Shown: positions 53,905 to 61,493 of the stretch, piece after piece
Layout of the letters: every line of letters begins with the position of its first letter
How positions within the stretch are numbered: position 1 is the stretch's first letter
NCBI RefSeq assembly: GCF_001975725.1
Contig: NZ_CP019434.1
Location: 1,327,041 to 1,391,040, forward strand
From: Acidihalobacter ferrooxydans
GTDB lineage: Bacteria; Pseudomonadota; Gammaproteobacteria; DSM-5130; Acidihalobacteraceae
Direction: 5' to 3'
DNA length: 64,000 bases
Notes under the pieces: model-generated
The model's database searches: none
Told to the model about the DNA's origin: nothing
What the model saw: the letters and a program-made list of their open reading frames with translations, nothing else
Position numbers and translations under genes: made by a program

Positions 53905-53980
53905 TCATGCCCCGGAGCGATTCAGGCGACCGCTGCAAGGCCGCCGCGCCGACCCGGCAAAGCGTTCGGACCGGGCCGAT

Positions 53981-55234
53981 TCAGAAACCGGAAATGCTGC
54001 TCAGGCCGCCGTACACGCCCAGCCCGGCGGTGAGCACGCTGATCGTCACCACCACCCATAGATACCAGCCGCGCAGGCGATGTGCCTCGGGGAGCGCCTT
54101 GATCGCCAGCGCGACCAGAAAACCCAACACCAGCGGCAGCAGGAGCGCGTTCATTACCTCGACACCGAGCGTCAACGTGACCAGGTTCGGGATGAAGATG
54201 ACGGCTAACGCGCCGGCGAGCAGCGCCACGGTATAAATCGTGTAGAACCACGGCGCCTCCTGCGGACGGTTTTCCAGTGAGTGACGATAGCCGGTCACTT
54301 CACCGAAGCCCCAGGCCGCGGCCAGCGAGACGACGATGGCCGCCACCATGCCGGCGCCGAGGATGCCCAGGCTGAATATCACGCTGCCCCAGGTTTCGCC
54401 GAGGAAGGGGACGAGGGCGTGTGCGATCTGACCGACCGTGTTGAGCGTGGCGTTCGGATCGGCGCGGCCGATGGTGGCCGCGGTGGCGACAAGCACGGCG
54501 GCCATGACCGCCTGCGTGATAAATGCGCCGATGGCGGTGTCCCAGCGGGCATGGCGAAAATGTTCAGGGCGCAGTCCTTTGTCGGCCACTGCGGACTGCT
54601 GATAGAAAATCATCCAGGGCATGATGACCGCGCCAATGTTGGCGGCGACCAGATACATATACTGCGGATTGCCGAGCGGCGCGTGGGCAAGGCCGGCGAT
54701 GATGGCGTGCGGGTCCGGTCTGGCGGCCACCGCCACGGCGAAAAAGACCAGTTCGAACAGGCCAAGCAGGATGGCGACGCGCTCGATCCGGCGATAGGAG
54801 CCGGTCCATACCACCACCAGCAGGAACGCGGCCGCGATGCCCACGCCGATGGCACGCGGCACGCCGAACAATTCACTGACGCCGGCGACGCCGGAAAATT
54901 CGGTGAGCAGTGCGCCGACGCAGGCGATGCCGAGCCCGCTGACCGACAGCCAGGCCCAGCCCTGGCCGAAGGTCTCGCGGATCAGCTCGCCGTGCCCCCG
55001 GCCCGTGAAAATACCCAGGCGCACGGTCAGTTCCTGCACGACATACAGGATCGGGATCAGGACGAGTTGCAGCGCCAGCAGCTTGTAACCCCATTGCGCA
55101 CCGCTCTGCGCAGCGGTGATGACGCTGCCCACGTCGGTGTCGGCGAGCATGACCACGAGTCCGGGCCCGATGACGGCCAGGAAAAGTTTCCATCTGGCCG
55201 CGGGGCGGGTGAGGGTTTCTGCTGCGACAGTCAT
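53981..55234 (-). CDS. NRAMP-like divalent metal transporter with variant motifs
   Basis: 417 residues and about 11 transmembrane helices. In helix 1 the family motif DPGN is replaced by DTDVGS (MLADTDVGSVITA). In helix 6 the MPH/N motif reads VIMPWMIFYQQSAV, so the canonical Mn/Fe-binding Asn and Met/His set is not kept. The general NRAMP fold is otherwise clear. A Fur box 22 bases upstream suggests iron-responsive expression. Substrate therefore uncertain: iron is likely by regulation, another metal by sequence. Confidence 0.82.
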   Translation of the reverse strand: MTVAAETLTRPAARWKLFLAVIGPGLVVMLADTDVGSVITAAQSGAQWGYKLLALQLVLIPILYVVQELTVRLGIFTGRGHGELIRETFGQGWAWLSVSGLGIACVGALLTEFSGVAGVSELFGVPRAIGVGIAAAFLLVVVWTGSYRRIERVAILLGLFELVFFAVAVAARPDPHAIIAGLAHAPLGNPQYMYLVAANIGAVIMPWMIFYQQSAVADKGLRPEHFRHARWDTAIGAFITQAVMAAVLVATAATIGRADPNATLNTVGQIAHALVPFLGETWGSVIFSLGILGAGMVAAIVVSLAAAWGFGEVTGYRHSLENRPQEAPWFYTIYTVALLAGALAVIFIPNLVTLTLGVEVMNALLLPLVLGFLVALAIKALPEAHRLRGWYLWVVVTISVLTAGLGVYGGLSSISGF

Positions 55235-55256
55235 GGAGCCTGGTTCCTTTTATGTA

Positions 55257-55275
55257 AATGAGAATGATTAGCGTT
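55257..55275 (-). promoter_or_regulatory. Fur box upstream of the NRAMP-like gene
   Basis: On the minus strand AACGCTAATCATTCTCATT matches 16 of 19 positions of AATGATAATCATTATCATT, a standard form of the Fur consensus. It lies 22 bases before the NRAMP start and 141 bases before lutA on the other strand, so it could touch both promoters. Confidence 0.75.
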
Positions 55276-55416
55276 CAGTATGACGCGTCAGCTTCCGAAA
55301 AGTTCCGACTGCTGTAGGATTATTTTACGCGTCACGCGTGATCGATAGCCCGCCTGAGTGCGGCGGTGTTATGCGACACTGTCGGCACGTGTTGATGAAC
55401 AGTGAGGATGTAAGGA

Positions 55417-56172
55417 ATGCGCGTAGGTTTGTTCGTGACCTGTCTGGTCGATGCCTTTCGGCCGAATGTGGGTTTTTCCGCTGTAGCGTTGCTGGAGCAG
55501 GCCGGCTGCACGGTTGCAGTCCCCGCGGGCCAGACGTGCTGCGGTCAGCCGGCATACAACAGCGGTGACCGTGAAGATGCGCGGCGTATCGCGCGGCAGG
55601 TCATCGAGCTTTTCGAGGAATTTGATTATGTGGTCGCGCCTTCCGGTTCCTGTGCCGGCATGCTCAAGCGCCACTATCCGGAACTGTGCGCGCACGACCC
55701 GGCATGGCGCGTACGCGCCGAACGCTTCGCCAGCCGCGTGCATGAACTGAGCGAATTTCTCACCGACGTGGTCGGCTTGCGGGAAGTGGACGCAAGCTAC
55801 GCAGGGCGCTGCACGTATCATGATTCCTGTTCGTCGCTGCGCGAAATGGACGTGCGCGCGCAGCCGCGCGCACTGCTTGGCTCGGTGCAGGGGCTGGAGT
55901 TGCAGGAAATGGCGGACACCGAGGTCTGCTGCGGTTTCGGGGGCACGTTCTGCGTCAAATATCCGGAAATTTCGGTGCGGATGGTGAGCGACAAGGCTGC
56001 GGCGGTGACAGCCAGCGGCGCTGACACGCTCCTCGCCGGTGATATGGGCTGTCTGCTCAATATCGCTGGCCGGCTCAAGCGCGAGGGCAGCGCCGTGCGC
56101 GTTTACCATGTAGCCGAAGTGCTGGCCGGGCGCGCCGATGTGCCCGGCATTGGCGAGGGAGACGACGCATGA
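55417..56172 (+). CDS. lutA: L-lactate utilisation protein A (Fe-S subunit)
   Basis: 251 residues. Two CCG motifs of the heterodisulfide-reductase-type domain are present: AGQTCCGQPAYNSGD and EVCCGFGGTFCVKYPE. LutABC oxidises L-lactate to pyruvate without a flavin LldD. GAGGA (55404-55408) at 8 bases supports ATG 55417. Divergent from the NRAMP-like gene, overlapping lutB by 4 bases. Confidence 0.92.
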   Translation: MRVGLFVTCLVDAFRPNVGFSAVALLEQAGCTVAVPAGQTCCGQPAYNSGDREDARRIARQVIELFEEFDYVVAPSGSCAGMLKRHYPELCAHDPAWRVRAERFASRVHELSEFLTDVVGLREVDASYAGRCTYHDSCSSLREMDVRAQPRALLGSVQGLELQEMADTEVCCGFGGTFCVKYPEISVRMVSDKAAAVTASGADTLLAGDMGCLLNIAGRLKREGSAVRVYHVAEVLAGRADVPGIGEGDDA

Positions 56173-57590
56173 GCGCGCCGCGCCCGCAGTTCAAGGCCCA
56201 GGCCGGTCGTGCGCTGCGCGATGCGCAGTTGCAGCACGCGCTGACGCACATCCGCAGCGGTTTTGTCGAGAACCGGCGCAAGGCGCTGGAAGTACTGCCC
56301 GAGTTCGAGGTGTTGCGCCGCGCCGGCAAGGCGATCAAGGACCACACGCTGGCCAATCTGGATCTTTACCTGGAGCGTTTCGAGCGCGAGGTTCAAGCCA
56401 GTGGCGGGCAGGTGCACTGGGCGGGCGATGCCGCCGAGGCGCGTGAAATCGTGCTGCGCTTGTGCGCGGAGGCCGGCGCGCGCACCGTGACCAAGGGCAA
56501 GTCGATGATCGGCGAGGAAATCGCCATCAACGCCGCGCTGGAAGCGGCCGGCATCGAGCCGGTGGAAACCGATCTGGGCGAGTACATCATCCAGCTGGCC
56601 GGCGAAACGCCCAGCCACATTATCGCCCCGGCGCTGCACAAAACACGCGCGCAGATTGTCGCGCTGTTTCGCAAACATCACGCCCAGTACGGCCTGAGCC
56701 AGGCGCTGGAAAGCGTGCCGGAGATTGTCGACGAAGCGCGGCAAGTGTTGCGCGACCGCTATTTTCAGGCCGACGTGGGCATCACCGGCGCGAATTTTCT
56801 GATCGCCGAGACGGGCAGCGCCGTGGTGGTCACCAACGAAGGCAACGGCGACCTGACCGCAACACTGCCGAAGACACATATCGTGCTCGCCAGCCTGGAG
56901 AAGGTCGTGCCGACGCGCGAGGATGTGAACGTGCTGCTGCGCCTGCTGGCGCGCAGCGCCACGGGCCAGGCGTTCACCGCATACACCAGTTTTTTTACCG
57001 GCCCGCGCCGTACGGACGATCTCGATGGACCGGATCGGTTTCACGTCGTGCTGGTCGATAACGGCCGCAGCGTGATCGCTGGCGACAGCGACTTCCACGA
57101 GGTGCTGCGCTGTATTCGCTGCGGCGCGTGCATGAATCACTGCCCGGTGTATAACGCCATCGGCGGCCACGCCTACGGCTGGGTGTATCCGGGGCCGATC
57201 GGCGCCGTGCTCACGCCGCTGCTGATCGGTGAGGAGCAGGCGGCCGACCTGCCGAATGCCTCGACCCTGTGCGGGCGCTGCGAAGCGGTCTGTCCGATGT
57301 CGATTCCGTTGCCGGGGCTGTTGCGCAAACACCGCGAACGACAGTATGCCGAGCGCATCGTGCCGCCACGCCAGCGCCTGGCGCTGCGCGCCTGGGCCTG
57401 GTTGGCGCAGCGTCCCGCCTTTTATCATCTGTCCACACGCGCCGGCATGCGGTTGCTGCGTCTGCTGGCGCGCCGACACGGTCGGTTTCATCGCCTGCCG
57501 CTGGCCGGGGGCTGGACCGCGAACCGCGATCTGCCGGCACCGCAGGGCGAGACCTTTCTGGCGGCCTGGAAGCGGGGAGAGCGGCCATGA
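56169..57590 (+). CDS. lutB: L-lactate utilisation protein B (2x[4Fe-4S])
   Basis: 473 residues. N-terminal LUD-like part, then ferredoxin-like clusters: CIRCGACMNHCPVY and CGRCEAVCPM. The segment RTVTKGKSMIGEEIAINAALE and GANFLIAETGSAVVVTNEGNG are LutB signatures. Co-translated with lutA and lutC. Confidence 0.94.
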   Translation: MSAPRPQFKAQAGRALRDAQLQHALTHIRSGFVENRRKALEVLPEFEVLRRAGKAIKDHTLANLDLYLERFEREVQASGGQVHWAGDAAEAREIVLRLCAEAGARTVTKGKSMIGEEIAINAALEAAGIEPVETDLGEYIIQLAGETPSHIIAPALHKTRAQIVALFRKHHAQYGLSQALESVPEIVDEARQVLRDRYFQADVGITGANFLIAETGSAVVVTNEGNGDLTATLPKTHIVLASLEKVVPTREDVNVLLRLLARSATGQAFTAYTSFFTGPRRTDDLDGPDRFHVVLVDNGRSVIAGDSDFHEVLRCIRCGACMNHCPVYNAIGGHAYGWVYPGPIGAVLTPLLIGEEQAADLPNASTLCGRCEAVCPMSIPLPGLLRKHRERQYAERIVPPRQRLALRAWAWLAQRPAFYHLSTRAGMRLLRLLARRHGRFHRLPLAGGWTANRDLPAPQGETFLAAWKRGERP

Positions 57591-58246
57591 CCGATGCACG
57601 CCGTGCAATCATCGCCCGGCTGCGCGCCAGCCTGGGCGATGCCGATATCCGCCGTCCGGCGGTCGAGCAGCGTCTGAACACTGCCCCGCGCGGGCCGACA
57701 CCGGCCGTGGGCGAGGATCTGGTCGCGGCCTTTACCACACGGGTCGAAGCGGCAGCGGCCAGCATGGTGCGCATCCGCGATGGCGCGGGCGTGGTGGCGG
57801 AGGTGCTGGACTATCTGGCGCAGCGCGAACTGCCGCAGCGCCTGCTGCTGGCCGATGATCCATGGCTGCGCAAACTGCCCTGGCCGACAAGCCTGCGGGT
57901 CGATATCGGCGCTGCGGCGCCGGATCATCTGGCCGGTCTGACGCGCGCCTACGCCGGAATCGCCGAGACCGGTTCTCTGGCGCTGCTATCGGGTCTGGCT
58001 ACCCCGACGGGGGCTAATTTCCTGCCCGATCACTATCTGTGTCTGCTGCGCACCGAGGACATCGTGCGTCACCTCGAAGATCTCTGGGCGCGGCTGCGTA
58101 CCGAAAGTATCGCGATGCCGCGCGCGCTGAATTTGATCACGGGGCCCTCGCGCACGGGCGATGTCGAGCAGACCATCCAACTCGGCGCGCATGGCCCGCG
58201 TAGCGTGCGGATCATCCTGCTGGATGGGTGCGATCGATCCGCCTGA
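57587..58246 (+). CDS. lutC: L-lactate utilisation protein C
   Basis: 219-residue LUD-domain protein. GIAETGSLALLSGLATPTGANFLPDHYLC and ITGPSRTGDVEQTIQLGAHGPR match LutC/YkgG. Third subunit of the lactate-oxidising complex. ATG 57587 overlaps the lutB stop. Followed by a family B repeat. Confidence 0.92.
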   Translation: MTDARRAIIARLRASLGDADIRRPAVEQRLNTAPRGPTPAVGEDLVAAFTTRVEAAAASMVRIRDGAGVVAEVLDYLAQRELPQRLLLADDPWLRKLPWPTSLRVDIGAAAPDHLAGLTRAYAGIAETGSLALLSGLATPTGANFLPDHYLCLLRTEDIVRHLEDLWARLRTESIAMPRALNLITGPSRTGDVEQTIQLGAHGPRSVRIILLDGCDRSA

Positions 58247-58336
58247 CCCCGAGCGTGCATCGTTCATTCGGGCGCCGCTGATCGAATCACCCCCGAAACA
58301 TTGCCGATCAGGCGTTGCTTTCGGGTTAGTATCTTC

Positions 58337-58497
58337 ACCCGAATGTTTTATAACGAGTACTGGTATCGCGCCGGATATTGATTTCACAAGGGGATTTCCG
58401 AAGGAGTGACGTATCGGTGATTACGGCCGACTGAGGAAATATCCCTTGTGGGATCAAGAGACCCGCGAGATCGGCGGTTGTTGTGAAACATTCGGGT
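58337..58497 (+). repeat. Family B repeat, copy 4
   Basis: 161 bp with inverted ends ACCCGAATGTTTTA and TGAAACATTCGGGT. Shares a 42-bp identical core with copy 2. The inner arms CACAAGGGGATTTCC and GGAAATATCCCTTGTG would form a second hairpin. It ends 14 bases before the thioredoxin-fold gene and supplies part of its upstream region. Confidence 0.9.
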
Positions 58498-58510
58498 TCA
58501 GGAGGCATGC

Positions 58511-59101
58511 ATGCAAGACTCCAACTGCGCACCCGGCATCGTCTGGCAAACCGAGCCGGAAATCGCGTTGCAAGAAGCGCGAGACACTCATCGATTGTCA
58601 TACGTCTTCGTCTACCGTCCCGGCTGCCCGGGATGTCGGCTCATGGATGAGGGCACGTTACGAAAATCCCCGGTCCGCCAGGCGCTCGCACACTGGGTCT
58701 GCCTGCGCTTGACGGAGCACCATCCGTTTGCGCAAGCGCGCGATCTGTTCTGGTATCCGGAGCATTTGACTCTCGATCCATCGGGAGGGCTCCTGCGCCG
58801 GCATTCCGGCTATCTGCCCGCGGATGAATTCATTCCCTGGCTGCTGCTGGCCGAGGGCGACCAGGCCCTGCGCCGCGCGCGTTACGAGCAGGCCACCGAT
58901 TATTTCAGCCGCGTGACGGCCAGTTATCCCGCCAGCGGTTGGGCGCCGGAAGCCGTGTATTGGCTGGGAGCGGCCAGCTATCTGGCGACCGACAGTGCGG
59001 TTGAGCTTCACCGCCACTGGCGCGTATTACGCCAGCGTTATCCCGACTCGCTGTGGGCTCACAAGGTTCAGGCCGATTGGCGGATGCCTGAAGTCAGGTA
59101 A
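58511..59101 (+). CDS. Thioredoxin-fold protein with TPR-like tail
   Basis: 196 residues. The redox-type motif CPGC is seen in FVYRPGCPGCRLMDE at about residue 40, on a thioredoxin-like fold. From about residue 115 the chain changes to helical repeats (GDQALRRARYEQATDYFSRVTASYPASGWAPEAVYWLGAA), a TPR-like pattern. No signal peptide, so it is cytoplasmic. GGAGG (58500-58504) precedes ATG 58511. The gene is flanked by inverted family B copies. Function unknown. Confidence 0.7.
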   Translation: MQDSNCAPGIVWQTEPEIALQEARDTHRLSYVFVYRPGCPGCRLMDEGTLRKSPVRQALAHWVCLRLTEHHPFAQARDLFWYPEHLTLDPSGGLLRRHSGYLPADEFIPWLLLAEGDQALRRARYEQATDYFSRVTASYPASGWAPEAVYWLGAASYLATDSAVELHRHWRVLRQRYPDSLWAHKVQADWRMPEVR

Positions 59102-59122
59102 GTGCCGTCACGAATAATACTT

Positions 59123-59272
59123 AACCCGGATGTGTCGCGACGACCACCGATCTCGCGGGCCTGTTGCTTCCATCCACAAGGGATGTTTCATCAGGCGGCC
59201 GTCATCACCGATACGCCGCTCTTTCTGTAGTCCCCTGTGAAAACACGATCCAGCGCGAGATTTAAATTGGGT
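59123..59272 (-). repeat. Family B repeat, copy 5 (inverted)
   Basis: 150 bp matching the reverse complement of copies 2 and 4: CCGATCTCGCGGGCCTGTTG, CACAAGGGATGTTTC, GGCGGCCGTCATCACCGATACG and CCCCTGTGAAAA. Ends are TAACCCGGATGT and the less conserved AAATTGGGT. It is the only minus-oriented B copy found. Confidence 0.8.
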
Positions 59273-59289
59273 GTCCCCATGCTTTTTTA

Positions 59290-59412
59290 GGCGGGGCTTT
59301 GATTGCGCAGAGATTTGGATTCACGGGGGATATTCTTCAGCGAGCAGCACCGTTGCGCGCTGCCACCGTGAAGAAAATTATTGTCGATTCAAAGATCAGG
59401 CAAGGTTGGTTT
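59290..59412 (-). repeat. Family D repeat, copy 2 (inverted)
   Basis: About 123 bp. Its reverse complement aligns with 15630-15755 through CTTGCCTGATCTTTGA, GCTGCTCGCTGAAGAAT, GTGAATCCAAATCTCTGCGC and AATCAAAGCCCCGCC. It overlaps the end of the diguanylate cyclase gene and supplies its last few codons and stop. Confidence 0.65.
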
Positions 59413-61021
59413 TGCTCATGGAATATCCGGGTTTATGCCAGACGAGCCGATTGCGCCCTTCTTGTTTGGCCCGGTAGAGGGCTTGGTCGGCGCGTTCAAG
59501 CAAGGTTTCGATGCGGGCATCATCCGCTGCCGATACGCTGGCCCCGATGCTGACGGAAATCGTGATCGGTTTGTCCTCCATCAGGGCGCATTCGAGCGTC
59601 TCGATCGAGCGACGAATCCGTTCGCCGACCTCGTGCGCTTCGTTGAGATCGCATTGGTCGAGCACGAGGCCGAATTCCTCTCCGCCAAGGCGTCCGAAGT
59701 GATCGATTTCGCGCAACTGGTGCATGACGGACTCGGAAAAACGACGTAAAACCTGGTCGCCGACAAGATGTCCGAAGCGGTCGTTGACACGTTTGAACCA
59801 GTCGATGTCGAGGATCATGAAGGTGATCGGCCAGGCGTGCCGTTGGCCGCGCTGCAAGGCTTGCGTCGCCCGCTCCAGAAAGGCGCGGCGGTTGAGGAGG
59901 CCGGTCAGGGGGTCATGCGATGCCAATTCGTGCAGTTCGCGTTCGAGGCGCTTACGTTCGCTGATGTCGCGCATGACACCTTCGACGGCCAGATAGTTGC
60001 CCTCTTCGTCGTTGATCGCATGGGAACTGACGGAGACGCATACGTGCGTACCGTCGCGATGAAGCAAAGTCACTTCATAGTCCGAAATTTTCCCATAAGT
60101 CGTCAATGCGTGAACCAGCTCATCGCGATCGCGCGGATCGGCATAGAACATGGATGAGTCCTGTCCGATGACGGCCTCGCAGGTATAACCGAGTATGCGT
60201 TCCACGGCCGGGCTCGCCATCAGGACTTTGCCCAATGCGTCGATGCGGTAATAGATGTCGGTCGTGTTTTCGAACAGATGTCGGACGTTGCGCTCGGTTT
60301 CCTGAAGGTAGCTGCGTAAGCGTTGCGGCGTAATGTCGGTCACGGCGGCGATTAATCCGCTAGTGTCGCCGACACGCTGCGCGCGCGCGCTGACGATACG
60401 CACGTGATCAGCGCAGGTGCGCAAGCGCATTTCCACCGGGCGCATCGCACCGCGGCCCGTAAGGGCTCGTTCGAGTCGATTATGGATGCGGGGTTTATCC
60501 AAAGGATGGACGAAGTCGAACAGTGAACGCCCGAGGATTTCCTCCGGCGTGACCGCCTCGAGCAGGCTCAGGCCGAGGCGGTTGGCATAGGCGATGCGGT
60601 CATGCTCGAACTGGAAGATCGCCACCGGCAAGTCATCATAAGTGGCGTTGTCTGCCGATTTGGTTCGTTTACCTGCGCCTGCAATGCCTCCGGGCGGGCG
60701 GTCTTGCGCGTGGCCGGTTGTGTCGGGGCAGCGCGCGTGTCCCTGGATCGCGGATGACTGCCGCCTCTCGCAATCAGGCGGCGCGTTTTGTGCGTGATCC
60801 GGGTCTTGCGTGTCGGGCTGAGTGTGGGGGGAGAGAAGTGCAACTCCGAACCCGGCATCCAAGCTGCCGGGCTTGGGGCGAATCGACTGAGGCGATGTGC
60901 TGACGGAACCAGAACCGCATGTTTTTTCGTTGCATGTAACCATAGCGCATACAACCATGACACGATGATCGTTGTGCACCTGCGTGTCTTGACGAAGAAG
61001 CATTGGTTTTTTCTTCATCAA
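59396..61021 (-). CDS. PAS-PAS-GGDEF diguanylate cyclase
   Basis: 541 residues. A long, low-complexity N-terminal region of about 115 residues is followed by two PAS domains (about 125-235 and 240-360; YYRIDALGKVLMASPAVERILGY) and a GGDEF domain with the active motif GRLGGEEFGLVL. An RxxD inhibitory site (REID) lies exactly five residues before it, so product inhibition is expected. SIGASVSAADDARIETLLERADQALYRAKQEGRN closes the domain. It should make cyclic di-GMP in response to a cytoplasmic signal. Start ATG uncertain; 61021 and later ATGs are possible. The last residues lie in a family D repeat. Confidence 0.88.
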   Translation of the reverse strand: MMKKKPMLLRQDTQVHNDHRVMVVCAMVTCNEKTCGSGSVSTSPQSIRPKPGSLDAGFGVALLSPHTQPDTQDPDHAQNAPPDCERRQSSAIQGHARCPDTTGHAQDRPPGGIAGAGKRTKSADNATYDDLPVAIFQFEHDRIAYANRLGLSLLEAVTPEEILGRSLFDFVHPLDKPRIHNRLERALTGRGAMRPVEMRLRTCADHVRIVSARAQRVGDTSGLIAAVTDITPQRLRSYLQETERNVRHLFENTTDIYYRIDALGKVLMASPAVERILGYTCEAVIGQDSSMFYADPRDRDELVHALTTYGKISDYEVTLLHRDGTHVCVSVSSHAINDEEGNYLAVEGVMRDISERKRLERELHELASHDPLTGLLNRRAFLERATQALQRGQRHAWPITFMILDIDWFKRVNDRFGHLVGDQVLRRFSESVMHQLREIDHFGRLGGEEFGLVLDQCDLNEAHEVGERIRRSIETLECALMEDKPITISVSIGASVSAADDARIETLLERADQALYRAKQEGRNRLVWHKPGYSMSKTNLA

Positions 61022-61057
61022 TCCTCCGGCATGCGTCCAGTATGCCTGTCGACGAGC

Positions 61058-61161
61058 CAGAAACCTGTCGGACCTGGAAACAATCGGCTGCGGCGATGGG
61101 CTACTGTGTTTATTCCCTTCTCGCCTCGCTTCGATCCGCCAAGTCCGGCTGTTGCTCCTGG
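61058..61161 (+). repeat. Family A repeat, copy 5
   Basis: 104 bp from CCAGAAACCTGTCGGACCTGG to AAGTCCGGCTGTTGCTCCTGG, with both terminal halves preserved. Core ATCGGCTGCGGCGATGGGCT and CTCGCCTCGCTTCGATCC match the dnaB-upstream copy read on its minus strand. Confidence 0.8.
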
Positions 61162-61206
61162 AGGTCGTTATATGAAAGCCGATGGCGAACGTGTTCGGCT
61201 GTATTT

Positions 61207-61237
61207 AATAATGACCATATTCAATAATAATGACCAT
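61207..61237 (+). repeat. Two direct copies of AATAATGACCAT upstream of the SARP gene
   Basis: AATAATGACCAT at 61207-61218 and again at 61226-61237, starts 19 bases apart, in an AT-rich part of the 472-base gap before the regulator gene. Direct repeats are typical of SARP-type binding sites, so autoregulation is possible. The rest of the gap, to 61493, holds no gene I can support. Confidence 0.4.
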
Positions 61238-61493
61238 TGCAAGTGTAAGTCAGTTTTGCGTAGTTTCGTCGTATCGTCTATTCTTCTTAAATTACATAAA
61301 TTTATAAATTCTGGGGAGCGTGCGTTGCGAACGAATGAACGGTCATGCACCGTTTCGACACATGAGTCAGTCCGGATTGATTTGGATTGTGCGGTGTATC
61401 GACGCAGCGCCACACCGCGAAATGATGGCCTCCAGCCACGGTCGCGACTCATCTCACATTGATGATGCCTTCGAGTAACCGAGCCACGCGCTG

